Shown in pieces: positions 51,001 to 62,185 of a stretch of DNA of 64,000 nt; within the stretch, counting starts at the first letter, position 1, and the number at the start of each line of letters is the position of its first letter. The translations under genes were made by a program, and so were the position numbers. The stretch lies in contig CM063256.1 of assembly GCA_032158295.1 (NCBI GenBank), forward strand, positions 4,760,034-4,824,033. Reading direction: 5' to 3'. Below the pieces are notes generated by a model, which worked only from the letters and a program-made list of their open reading frames with translations, was not told the DNA's origin and searched no databases. Source of the DNA: Pycnopodia helianthoides. Its lineage: Eukaryota; Echinodermata; Asteroidea; Forcipulatida; Asteriidae.

Positions 51001-54000
51001 CAATTCATCGTTGCTTATTTTAATTGCCACAACCAGAATAAGCCAGATATGATCAAGCCCACAACTCCTGTTAAAACATAAACTGTTTTTTATAGTTTTC
51101 TCCAAAACATGACCACCAAATTTGAGCAAACTTTTACAGGTTTGTTGATTTAAAGAATGGGATTTAATTAACTCTTTGAAACACAAAAAGTGTACCTTCC
51201 CTTTCGAAACTAAACCACGCTGATGTCAACAGCTATGCCTTGGAAATCAGCAGTCGCCAAAGTGGGAATATATCTGTGCTTTAAAATAATCGGAATTCTT
51301 CTTGCATGTAGTTGATATAAAATACTTTGGGCCAAAACTACCCAGTCCTGTGTGCTCTTATTTCTGAAACACAATTTCCTCTTTCATTAGTAATATTTCC
51401 TGAACAAGGCCAAAAACAACTCAAGAAAACTTGAAGATTTTTAATCATTTTGTAATAAAATCAGATAAAGGCTTCAAGGATGCCATCGTTGCACATTAGA
51501 AACTAATGAAAAAGTGAGGTGTTTCTCCAAGTGTTGCCTTGGCGATATTTTAAATTAAATCAGTTTGTTGCTGCCATGACTGAATCTAACAATCCAGTAA
51601 ATAAGCATGAGCGATTACATAGTGTGGTTTTCAGCATGATCGTTTTTGTGAATATAGAAGCTGCCATTTTGTATAGTTTTTTTTCCACACTGCAAACAAA
51701 GCCCATCAGCAAACTAGGAGAAAGAACAGATCTATCAAAACCAACAGAAAGTTGACATTTAGGAACAAACTTGCCTGAAAAAGCATGTAATTACAAATAA
51801 AGCATGACCGCAGAAAGCATGTTTGTATTTCTATGCTGCAAAACCTTTTTAATCAACTTTGAGCAGCAGCATATTTGTAACAACAAAGCAATAAGAAAAC
51901 ATTAAGGAATTTGGAAATAAAATCTATAGTTAGTTCTATTTAAAAATTGGCTTGCTCTTCCTACATGTAGATATAGTTGGGTGGATCATCACCTCTAAGG
52001 TGGTAGAAGTTTTGTTAATCATTAAGACATCTAATGCAGAGATCATTCATCAGTGAAGTGGAAAATCTGACTTAAAAGGCATTCTCAAAATCAGTCCAGC
52101 TACAATGATTTGTTTTGTGAGATGTTCATTTGCAAGTCAAATTATTTCACTCTCAATTCTGCGAGACCCTTGTATAAAAAGTGGAGATTAACATTAGGTT
52201 ATGAAAGATGTTCGGAGGCAGAACACTGTATTCTAAATTACTTTGGGCTTTTAGGATGTGGTTACTATGGAAACTAAACCAGGGAGGGATTACTGTAATG
52301 CGTCCGTGTTTTTGGAGGGAATTCCAATAGGCACAAATTTTTATGCATACATTTCTGAAATTGAATTTATCACAAACTCTCCAGAATGTCTGATGAAAAA
52401 AACTATACAGTTTGTGACAATACAAGGTTTGGAGTCCAAATCACTGAGCTTAATCATGCCTACAATTTGGCTGAGTAGACACAGGTTACAAGGCAAGTTG
52501 CCAAACTACATAACTGTCTGGAAGTTGTTCTTGCTATAGACTGTGCAAGTCTCGCGCTCATTCGAACTTCCGGGACCATAGTGGTCCCAACCATATGGAG
52601 TTTTACATGGGCGAGATTTTGTTTCATCAATTATTTTAGTTTAACTAGTTTATGACTATGAAAATTATTAATGTTGTTGGGAATGTAATACTAAGTGATA
52701 CAAAATTTGAAAGTAAAGTTAATTCAACAATATAATGAAGAAAACCTGAGAATTAAACTTGACCTCAGCTTCCAGTTACTGCGAAAAGTTAAGAATGTTG
52801 TGCTCACCTCCGATATCAAAACTTATGTAAACGCTTGTTTTGGATGCGCGATGGTAATTGCCAGATGTTGTAATTGCAACGCAAGGCCTTTTCACTGCAG
52901 TCTATGGTTGTTGAGGCGTCAGCGTCCTCTATAAACTGCGCCAAGCGTTAATTTTACGCCGGTGTGACCTTCGCGAATCCGCGTAAGGGGTTTCTAAAAA
53001 GTTAAGATCAAATAAGCATCCTTTTCCCAGAGTTTTAATTATTCTTAATAATAATTAATACATTATTTGTGTATTTATTATAAAAGCTAAAACTAATTTT
53101 AAAAAAATTGTACTGAGTATTTTTGTCATTAGATAAAATTTAAAACACAGATTTGATTTCAGAAAAAAAAAATGTTCTTCGTTTGACGTGTTTCCTCGTT
53201 CCGATACGCGCGAGACTTGCACAGTCTATTATCGTTTGGCTTTAATAGCAAAAGAACTTTGGCCTTGGGAACTTCAAGCTATATCCCTCTCTTTTTTTCA
53301 AAGCCAATGCAACCCATTGTAGAAATAATGCAAATTTTCCACAGGCTAGACAATACAACTTCATTTTACATTCATGTGCATGCTGAAATTGTAAATAATT
53401 TAACACTGTCTGAAAGTACTACCCTGAATATCCATCTCCTTAATTACTAAAGAATTATATATTGAAGAGGTGCACTATGTACATGTTTGTGGCTCATTTG
53501 TTCCCTTTATCAAGTGTAACCTGTGCAATAAATTGTTGTCACAATGCCAGGGGTGTTTTGTCTTAAAAAATCACAAGGTAAATTTTTCTAGAATCTCTCC
53601 AGGTGAAATGTGTTTTTCCCCTGTATTTCCCCCAAAGGCTGCAACTAAATAGTTACTTAGTGGTGCTTCTGTGTACAGTTGTTTGAAGTTTTTGATCACT
53701 GTACATTATTTCATTTCATTTCAATTCATTTCATTTCAATTCATTTCATTTCAATTATTCTGGTTGTGAAGCCAGGGACTCTGCAAAAGCCAAGAACCCC
53801 ATGGACCAAAGACAAAGAAGGAATTTTCACTTTTAGATGTGGGAGGAAAACCCCCAGAGAATTACTCCAGGGACAAACCCACGTAATTAGGTAGGGACTG
53901 AAAACCCCAATCCATATAGTGCCCCCAGTGGGATTTGGACCAGGGTCCCAGAGGTGGAAGGCGAGGAAAGATACCGCTTCGCCAACCCGACCGCCCATAA

Positions 54001-55377
54001 GCATGAAACTGTAATTTATCAAGCTCTTTCAACTCAGTCAATTCCTCTACCTAACTGATCGCTTTTTTCTTTTGACTTTGACTACATTTGCATATTATCC
54101 TGTGATTGGTTGAGTTTTATATCTTATTTACCTGGATCAGTTGGTGCAGGGGCTTCCTCTGCTGGTTTCTCTTCTGGGGCTGTTTCCATGGCAACAGGTT
54201 CTGGTTTATAAGAAAGTCGGTGCATTTACATAAAATGATAAGATGCATATAAATGTAGGGGTTAACGCATTTACAAAGAAATTACAGATAAATCATGCTT
54301 AGTATAGAAACAAATTACCAGCAAAATTAACAGCTGTTTATATGGTGGAATCCTGCTTAATTTTGCTTAGATAAATCACTGGTGGATCCAGGGGTGGGTA
54401 AGTCAACACCATTGACTAATCACTGGTGGATCCAGGGGTGGGTAAGTCAACACCATTGAATAATCACTGGTGGATCCAGGCGTGGGTAAGTCAACACCAT
54501 TGAATAATCACTGGTGGATCCAGGGGTGGGTAAGTCAACAGCATTGAACAATCACTGGTGGATCCAGGGGTGGCAATGTCAACAGCATTGAATAGCAAGT
54601 GGTGGATCCAGGGGTGGGTAAGTCAACACCATTGAATAATCAGGGGTGGGTAAGTCAACAACATTGAATAATCACTGGTGGATCCAGGGGTGGGTAAGTC
54701 AACACCATTGAATAATCACTGGTGGATCCAGGGGTGGGTAAGTCAACACCATTGGATAATCACTGGTGGATCCAGGGGTGGGTAAGTCAACACCATTGAA
54801 TAATCACTGGTGGATCCAGGGGTGGCAAGTCAACAGCATTGAACAATCACTGGTGGATCCAGGGGTGGCAAGTAAACAGCATTGAATAGCCAGTGGTGGA
54901 TCCAGGGGTGGGTAAGTCAACAGCATTGAATAATCAGGGGTGGGTAAGTCAACAACATTGAATAATCAGTGGTGGATCGGGGGGGGGGGGGGGGGGCGCA
55001 CAGGGGATGTGGTAATGCTATTTAAATGGCAATCCTACTCCTTTGCCATTTATTGTTCCTCCCATAATTGGTCTCTGGATCCACCCTGTGGATTGTAACA
55101 AGTAATTATAAAGTGCTGTAAAACCAAGTATCTGAGAGCAATGCACTTTTAACTAACTATTAACAGCCTAACAGCTTTCACTTCAAGGTAGTATAACACA
55201 GTTAGCAGATGGATTATTCCTTTTGATTGGATTAGATTAATCTGATAAGAGATCATTACATACCTGCTGCTGCAGGTTCTTCCATTCTTGTCTCTGCAGG
55301 TTCAACATCCTCTGCTGGTTTCTCCTCATCTCTCTTTTCCTCCTCTTTCTCAGGCTCGGGCTCCTTGGGGGATGTTT
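41946..55377 (-). CDS. Unidentified gene: C-terminal exons of an acidic Glu/Ala/Pro-rich protein
   Basis: Four - strand exons (55377-55264, 54200-54132, 50678-50346, 42028-41946) join in frame. Each internal junction is phase 1 (G|AA, or near it), and internal lengths 114, 69 and 333 are all multiples of 3. The product tail is highly acidic and low in hydrophobic residues, so probably disordered. Recurrent EEKPAED/EEKPAEE motifs suggest exon duplication. No domain is visible. It could be the tail of a cytoskeletal or neurofilament-like protein, but I cannot assign it. The 5' end lies upstream, at least beyond 55377. It is convergent with ARFGEF, about 17 kb apart. Confidence 0.65.
45083..45195. 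repeat. TGATCACATGATCA palindromic tandem repeat
   Basis: Irregular repeats of AAAACATGATCACATGATCA-TT. Each unit is rich in GATC palindromes, so the tract can fold into several small hairpins. Confidence 0.85.
48453..48815. mobile_element. 'AAAGGCAGTGG' MITE, second copy
   Basis: Left TTTAAAGGCAGGATATAATT, right ACCAAAAGTATACACTGCTG. The inside matches 13907-14284 in inverted orientation (GTCATCGAAGTTGCAAG, TTACTTCAGAGG). Confidence 0.8.
49540..49830. repeat. Two tRNA-Lys-like SINE heads facing apart
   Basis: A - strand head at 49561-49635 (GAGCGGGATTTGAACCA ... AACTGAGCTATCTAGCCC) and a + strand head at 49691-49747 (GCTCAGTTGATAGAGCG ... GGTTGGTTCAAAT), then the usual CAGTCAGTTTCCCTTGTGG tail. 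Confidence 0.85.
50272..50678 (-). CDS. Acidic-tail gene, large exon with two possible ends
   Basis: Phase 1 in, acceptor CCCAATCAG|CAG (NAGNAG: start 50678 or 50675). Encodes AEDVSPTTEEEDHPPQ, the Gln/Glu-rich middle SIEQSEQNDTQTQETGESIQ, then EPKTEEEEDAGRKSVTETN. Phase 1 donors at GAAG|GTGAAC (exon end 50346) or GAAA|GTAAAT (50334) join to 42028. If unspliced, the frame stops at 50272 after PSTSESITK. The N-terminal Met sometimes predicted at 50622 is a TTG codon inside the exon. Confidence 0.65.
50679..52536 (-). other. Intron 5' part, no feature
   Basis: Lies between exons 54132 and 50678. Nothing recognised in this part. Confidence 0.5.
52537..53228. mobile_element. MITE with 21-bp perfect terminal inverted repeats
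   Basis: Left TAGACTGTGCAAGTCTCGCG-C (52537-52557), right GCGCGAGACTTGCACAGTCT-A (53208-53228). A TA could be the target duplication (Tc1/mariner-like), but the ends were not matched to a family. A 79-codon + strand ORF inside (52695-52934) has no recognisable domain. Confidence 0.8.
53693..54005 (-). repeat. TTTCATTTCAA simple repeat plus tRNA-like SINE
   Basis: The simple repeat is at 53705-53757. 53760-54005 on the - strand has GGTTGGCGAAGCGGTA (A-box-like) and GGTCCAAATCCCACT (B-box-like), then the downstream body GGAGTAATTCTCTGGGGG. It differs from the other two SINE families. Confidence 0.6.
54132..54200 (-). CDS. Acidic-tail gene, 69-bp exon
   Basis: Phase 1-1. Encodes (E)PVAMETAPEEKPAEEAPA then PTDP(G). 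Acceptor TTATAAACCAG, donor CCAG|GTAAAT. Shares the coding run GAGAAACCAGCAGAGGA with the next exon upstream (55264-55377). Confidence 0.65.
54366..54990. repeat. 44-bp minisatellite, about 14 units, ending in a G run
   Basis: Unit AATCACTGGTGGATCCAGGG-GTGGGTAAGTCAACACCATT-GAAT, with shorter and variant units (54560-54650 and 54805-54900). Each unit has a BamHI site GGATCC. It ends at a run of about 18 G (54979-54996). Intronic in the acidic-tail gene. Confidence 0.95.
54997..55263 (-). other. Intronic sequence next to the 114-bp exon
   Basis: Nothing recognised between the G run and the donor. Confidence 0.5.
55264..55377 (-). CDS. Acidic-tail gene, 114-bp exon
   Basis: Phase 1-1. Encodes (E)TSPKEPEPEKEEEKRDEE then KPAEDVEPAETRMEEPAAA(G). 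Acceptor TTTTTTTCTTAAAG, donor CAGCAG|GTATGT. Charge and composition match the other exons of this gene. Confidence 0.65.
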
Positions 55378-56229
55378 CTTTAAGAAAAAAAATAACAACT
55401 CTCAATTTTTTGTCGGAGGGCTGCATGTTTTTTCATTCCTCTTGACTTTCCATTGTGTAGCGTGCATAGGCAGGCACCTACCGTGATATGCTTTACCATG
55501 TCACTTGTACAAAGAACAACAGCAGGTTCTGGAAAACTTGCCTTGGAAAATCCCTTTCGAGGGGTTATTGTGTAATCCCTGATTCCTGACTTTATTCCTG
55601 CTGTTATACAAATGTGGCATACAAGAATGATTACTCAAGAAGCTCCACAAATTCTGAGAAATAATACCGCGGGCCGTGGCTGGGCATTTAATTCTTTTTT
55701 AAATATCAGCGTGAAGTGGTTGAAGGTTTTACGAGTTTGTTAACAGTTCAAACCAATTCCAGTTAGGCAACTTACCAATCACAAACAGAAGTACAACCCC
55801 ATCCTAGGTTTCTTGCTATAAATTTAAAAATGTGGTGGATCCAACTAGATGGCTCAAATATTAACATGACAATCTTCAAAAAAGGCTGTCCATGAACAAC
55901 GTATCTTTTGAGTAAATTTGCATATCTGCATTGTTGAGTGCCATATAAAACAAAATCTGTAGGTAGAAAATTCTGCAATAATTATCATTCTTTTATTAAA
56001 CATCATTAGGCTGTCAGCTGAACGCTCCCTTTTTTCATTTCGCTCGCGGGAATAGATTTGTTTTACAGTTAGAACACTAAATAGATATCCAGAAAGAAAT
56101 AATCCCAAAAGTTCTCTACATTCCCGCTAGCTAGACTGATTTCTGTAAACTTAGTACAAATTAAAATGTAATGTGTTTGTTATCACATGCTGTGCATTGT
56201 TAGGGCGTGTTCCTTATTAATAATGTAAA
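55378..56229. other. Upstream of the last placed exon, no exon found
   Basis: A donor-like GATTG|GTAAGT lies on the - strand near 55775, but the segment before it ends in a different phase and has no matching composition. Confidence 0.5.
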
Positions 56230-56680
56230 CTGTAATTATCCCAAATGGAATTGATTTGGGGTTAAACAGAGACAAATTTACTAGCGCAGGATTTGTACCT
56301 ACAACCTCCAGACTAACGTGTTGGCACTTGGCACGTGTTTCTCAAATAACAGATATTTGAAATGAAAAAGTCGCATCCCCTTAAGGTGATCCCCTGGCTG
56401 CCGCTTCCAAGGTTGTATAATACACTTGGGTGTGATCCCTGACTACCACGGCAGTTAAAGGTTGTATTGCTTCTGACTGGCACCCATGGACAAAGATATC
56501 AACAAAATAGAGAAACCTGCAACATAGGCTAGAAAGCTCAGTTGGTAGAGCGCCTGCACGTTAATCCGGAGGTCGTTGGTTCAAATCTGTCACAAATCTT
56601 CTTCTTTTTTGTTCATCCCCAACTCTTTTTTTTTAATTACCCAGTCAGTTTCCCTTGCTGTGGTTTATTACTTGATTTTC
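56230..56680 (+). repeat. tRNA-Lys-like SINE composite (largest copy)
   Basis: A - strand partial head at about 56265-56330 (ATTTGTACCTACAACCTCC). 56340-56500 holds GTCGCATCCCCTTAAGGTGA and GCCGCTTCCAAGGTTGTATA. The + strand head is 56526-56594. The tail is CCCAGTCAGTTTCCCTTGCT. Confidence 0.8.
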
Positions 56681-59600
56681 AAAAAGAAATTAATTTTTTT
56701 AATTTTTGTGTATTTATTAACCCATTTGTGTTTTTCTATTTATTGTTTTATTTATTTATGTCTAAAGGAGCATATTGTATTTTTTACTTTTTTCCACATA
56801 ATATTTAAAAGTCATGGGCTGTGTTACAAAAAAACACTAGGTAATGTATTTTCTTCTGAAAACTGAATTGTCAAAAAGTAAAAGAAATTTGTTGTTCTAA
56901 AAACATGAACTGCCTTGGAGAAGGTAGTTCCGCAACGGTGGGTGATCGATTTTCAGCCTACTTTCATGGCATTTTACACAAAAACTTCATGGTTTCCTTT
57001 GGAGAACTTATTGGAATATCAATACCTGGGAATTTATGTGGCTAGAACTGTTAACAAAATCTATTCCCACAAATGCCGGGGCGAAATATTTTTTTAGCTT
57101 CAACTGATGGCCTAATAATAAAACATTAAACCATGTAACCTGTTTTTGAGAAGAATTTTTTGTTTTTTTTTCAATTACAAAGAAGGAATTATCTGATGTT
57201 TATGCTACAGACAATATTGTCACTTCCCAGACATGCGTGTAATTTGTGCGTAAAATGTCAATGATACGGAAGAGTTGACATTTAAGTCATGAGAAATAAT
57301 TTAATAAAATATAACCAAGGTAAAAAGAGAATAATAATTTTTGCCTGTGGGTAATTGCATCAAGGATGTGTTACTAACGTCATCAAAGTTAATACAGCAA
57401 TGATGGTTTTTGGAATGAGTAAATTCAAGTACCTTGTCTTCAATAACCCTATCGCCATCAACAAATTGAAAAACTCATCAAGTTAATTGGTTCAGTGTTA
57501 GTGGGAGACAAAAACAACAACAAAATGGTTCATGTTTTTCTGGTATTTTGTGCACGTTATGTATGCTTATTTGATTGCAGCAAAGAAACAACAGTGAATC
57601 TCAGGAGAGGGATCTTCAAATGCTATTTTCTCAACTTTAAAAATTGTTTATTTGTAAATATTTCTCTGGATGACTAATTGTATTGAAATAACAGGTTTTC
57701 CCCTCATTAATTACAAATCTGAGACTTTAACTCTAAATAATATCCAAGTGTCTGCCAATGACAAGTGATTGTTATAAAAAGCAATTTTGGTGTGACCCAA
57801 AGTTTCCAGCAACTTCTACCGAACCAGACTTGTTGCCTTCCATATTCTAACCAAACAGACAAAAACACTAGTGTGTAATAACACACAAAAATAAATAGGC
57901 AATTTAATAAGGTTTGAAGGACGGTGTATATAGGCCCCTATAATTTGTTCACGTAGACGAACAACTTCCTTACCTGAATGCCTACTACATCATGTTACAT
58001 GTAGATATTAAAGCTACTATTTGCATCTCAGTAATTTTATATATCCTTCTTGAAGGTTGTTGTATCAAACATTATACAAAAAGCCTTGCAAGGAATGATC
58101 AAATAAATGCATAACTGACATGCAACTTTGTGTACATAAAAAAGGGAAATGGGTAAGCTCAAGTTTTGTTTAATGTTCAATGGCACTGGGTTGTTGTTGT
58201 GTGTGTGTTTTGGGGTTTTTTTTTTTGGGGGGGGGGGTCTTGTTTTTGATCAGCTGAAAAGCTGCATGTCTCACCTTAATAGAACAATTTACCATTTTAG
58301 GTTGTTTATGTTGTTGTTTTGTTTTTGTTTTTTTCTCAAAAACATAATCACCTAGTTTAATCATGGAGGTAGATACTATATAACCTCCATGGTTTAATGA
58401 AATTTTCAGCAGTGCGTGCAATGTGTGTTTATTGAAAACTAGAGTGACTGGAAATAATGTACTCTTCTAAAAACCAATGATAAATGACGTACCATTGAGA
58501 TCACACCTATTATTAGTACCCTATCCACATTTACACAATAGTCAATATAATAATACACGGTATCATCTGATATAATCTTAAGTATAAGTGCCATCAAATG
58601 CAAATATGCTGCCCTTCAAATGCAAATATTTTGGTTTCAAACTCTATGGACATACATAAGTACCTCAGGTGGAATGAGTAGACCCTTGTTGCTATGTTTA
58701 TAAACATAAATATTGTCTTGTTACTATGGGAAGAGAATGACCTTATCTTCCGACTATTTGGCTGCATTAGAAGGTTACGATCTCCTACCACTCAATGAGT
58801 ATGTCATACATAACTGACACATATCTCTGTATTGTATGTGAATGTACATTCGTAGCATATTTGTTTATGAGCTTTATAACCTACATGAAGGGGTTATTTT
58901 ACTAACGCTCTTGGTTGAGTTTGACTTTGTTCAGTAAACAATGACAAATTGATTACAATAGAGTGACTTTTGTGTACTGGGGCATTTCTTGGCAGGCAAA
59001 ATACTACACACTGGGCGCTTGAGATGTAAATACCACATCAAATCAAGAATTGTAAAACTATGGAGGTGGCCTCCATGGTAAAACTAACCACTGATCAAGC
59101 TTTGAGATATATGCCTCCTTTCTTCTTTTCGTTGAAATCTGGCTTTTCCATTTCCCTTGCGAATATGTGTTCTCACCGGCCTGCATTTTAATGTTTCTTC
59201 CCCTGAGCAGTGTACAAATTATGTCTGCAGAAAGTCCAGCTAGGCCATTTGCATAACCAATGTTCAATAATGTTTGACCCATCCATCCATCCCATTTTTG
59301 GGGTTTCCATACTGAAAGTTGGGACCAAGTTAACAGTCCTGTTTTTACTGGTGATCAAGTGCCACTGATTAATCATGTTGTACTGCAGAAATTTGCCTGC
59401 ATCAGTTACACCAACCCCTCCCCCCAAAAAACCACCAAGGCCGGCTGGAAATTGGCTGTACTTAACTATGCTCCATGGGTCACTTGCGCAATCTCCCAAT
59501 TTATCTACCATTTAAACGAGGTGGACTATGAAGCGAGGTCAACAATCAGACAAGATTGACTGCTGATAATTGAAAAACACTGATGATCTAAAAGAGGCCC

Positions 59601-60514
59601 TGGGGTATTTTTCATTATTATTTTTATTCAATCTAAGCTCTTCGTAAAATCAAGCCCTTCAATAGACCCCTAGCAGGTCCCTTGATCCTTAGAAATATTG
59701 CCATTTACCTTTCAGCATGAAAAAGATATTCTAGACCTGACAGTGCGTTTAGTAAGATTTTTCTTGCAAAATAACCATAAAAGTGTTATACAAAACCAAT
59801 GGATTCAAATAATTGTTCAGTTTATTTCTTTCCATTTTAAACCACTTCAGATGACGTGTATACACATCCAATCTTTCCAAACTGGCTTACAGTGGACATT
59901 TATAAATGCCTGGAACAACTTCAGTGTGTCTTTTTTCGGCAGTCAGCTGGAAGGTGTGCACAGCATGCACCTACATTGTACCATACTATGATTTATTTCT
60001 TTGTTATACAAATGTGGCATACAAGAATATGCTGCCCCATCAATAATCATTGTTTTTGGCTCAATGGAAGGTTAAGTCTGAGTGTTCTGAGATTCCTTGG
60101 ATTCACAGTGAATGCATTTCTCAAAAGAGAACAAATTCCGGTGCTTATTATGAGAACCTTTGTTGTCTTTCCTTTGTCAAGTCAGGGTTTCATTGTGACA
60201 ATGATATTCTCAAAGGAAAATGATTACTACATAAGCTCAAAAAAGTTCCTAAAAATACAACCACCCAGACGCACAGTATAGAGACTTTTGAATACCGATC
60301 TGAAGAGGTTCAAGTAAGTTTTATGCTGAGAGCTACATGTTTGGTCATTGAGCTTTAAACAAAGTCCAAAGCATTAAATGAATTAAATGCTTTGTTACTT
60401 GTGACTCCACTACATCCATTAATTGCTTACCTCATCTAGAGTACAGAATACTATATTTTGTTGATCAAGGCTTGATAAGAAACAGTCATTTTTTTTTGTT
60501 AGGTTTGTAACTTG
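56681..60514. other. Spacer
   Basis: AT-rich, with a G run at 58229-58240 and many T runs. ORFs of 60-140 codons here are low-complexity or overlap in all frames. No homology recognised. Confidence 0.55.
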
Positions 60515-60830
60515 TCCATTGTATATTCGCTTTGCGGTAACACCATGTGTACATATCTACTACGCACTGTAGTTATTGTTCTTTGAGAACTTGTCTTGCT
60601 ATTTATTCTACTGCCGCGGAGTAGATTTCTGAATCAAGAGACTACATGGTTCTGACAAGAACTGTCCTTAGTGTCCTGATTATTAACTATTACCTAGGCA
60701 GAAGGTGGGACTTACTACTTTCGCTTAGTGGATCGGGGATTTCTTGTTATTAACTTCACTGTCACGAATGAGTTCTTAATTGGTATCAACGTTTCGACAA
60801 GCTTGCTCTAGTCATCGTCATGCAATGACT
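60515..60830 (-). mobile_element. Probable Penelope-like element 3' remnant
   Basis: On the - strand it reads ATGACGATGACTAGAGCAAG-CTTGTCGAAACGTTGATACC (60779-60820), then about 250 bp that includes CTACTCCGCGGCAGTAGA (60606-60625). The first block follows the layout of the hammerhead motif described for Penelope-like retroelements. No protein part is visible. The boundary is approximate. Confidence 0.45.
60779..60825 (-). ncRNA. Hammerhead-like ribozyme core (degraded)
   Basis: A core like CUGANGA...GAAA is present as A-UGACGA (the first C replaced by A), then an imperfect stem with GAC/GUC and GAGC/GCUU pairs, then GAAAC. The missing first core base argues that it is inactive. Stems I and III could not be confirmed by eye. 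Confidence 0.35.
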
Positions 60831-62018
60831 CAAATCCCATAACTTGTTCATGTTATAAATGTTTTCACTGAAAATCAAATGATATCAAGCTATTTATAAA
60901 AAAGACTCCAAATTAAACTGCTGTATTTCATTACACAATCTAAAAATAAAGCATAAATATACATACCATTTTTTGATTGGATTAAAATATTAAATCACAT
61001 TACATTTTTAAGTTGAGGGAAGTTATTTTAGTCACATACAGTGTATGTCACAATCATGATTAAGTGCTTTATGCAGAACTCCACAAAACGAATCATCAAT
61101 TGAGACAGGACCACTCCATAAATAATTTGCTAACCTTGAATGAATAGCCCTCAAATAGCTTGATATGGTTGCCATGGTAATATGAGACTTTTAACCTCAG
61201 TATAAAATAATTGATACCAGAATAAAAAGATGATGTTAGAGGTGAATAATTTGCAATTTTTATCAGCATAAATTATTCTGAAGGTTGAATGCATAACAAA
61301 GTTTCTACATGTGTCATCTGTGTTTAAAACACTAATAGACTGTATCCATAACTTGTCATGTAGCATGGTATCTTTTATTTGTTGAACTTAATTACTTTGT
61401 CATATGCAATGTGGAGTGATTTTTTAAAAATGATTCCTAATGCCGTTGTCTATTTATGGAAATTTTTATTACAATTAATTTTCTGCATATTGTCTCTAGA
61501 CTCACTATCTACCATATTGTCAGTGCTTTCACAAAGTGGCAAATTCATTTTTTTTTTAAACTATTGTTTTAAGCCGTAAATCATTTTTTATACAAATTCT
61601 TCAAACATTCATTACGGTCAAAATTTTTGCCAAGTTTCAGGTCCTTAATAACATGATAGTTTTAACACTAGTTTGCATGACCAACGATATAGATTTGTAA
61701 TTTTGCATCTTCAAAAAGTTGTGGGAAAAAAAATCAAATTCATCACTTTAATAAGCATTGAAAGATGTAGCGCTTAAACTGTGCCAAACATGCGTGGCAT
61801 TTAACTTTTCCAATTTCACAAGGTAAATTATTTAAGTTAAAAGCCTTTTTTTAAAAAGTGGTGATTCCCATGCATTTTTTTGTACACAGCACTCTGCTGG
61901 CAGACCTCAATTTTTTTTTTCCACAAGGTGATAAATAAGTTCAGAAATTAATAATTCAATAAACAAGTTGTAAAACACAAAAATACTGACAGTTCTGTAT
62001 GAATGAAGAATTCAGCTT
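60831..62018. other. Spacer
   Basis: No feature supported. Confidence 0.55.
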
Positions 62019-62185
62019 AAAGGGGCACTGTCGTCGTGATCACAGCAAGTCTATGGCTAGACACTAAATTCTGAACTCTCACCCAGTTACTGCATGCGCG
62101 GGGGATAATAATGAGGGCGCCCTATAGAGCTTTTGTCTGTGATGTGACGGTCAACGAGTAACTGGGTGAGAGTTCAACAGAGCCA
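62019..62185. mobile_element. Fold-back MITE relative
   Basis: Starts TTAAAGGGGCACTGTCGTCG, with inner arms GAACTCTCACCCAGTTACTG (62074-62093) and AGTAACTGGGTGAGAGTTCA (62157-62176). The first 20 bases parallel 23676-23695. Confidence 0.7.

Noticed and set aside
55772..55978. Exon ending at GATTG|GTAAGT on the - strand
   Set aside because: Good donor only; phase ends at 2 and the composition is unlike the acidic-tail exons.
57961..57990. Minus-strand donor ATTCAG|GTAAGG
   Set aside because: No open segment of useful length or composition lies before it.
59698..60281. Overlapping + strand ORFs of 97 and 141 codons
   Set aside because: No domain, no splice signals, and they overlap in different frames in AT-rich sequence.
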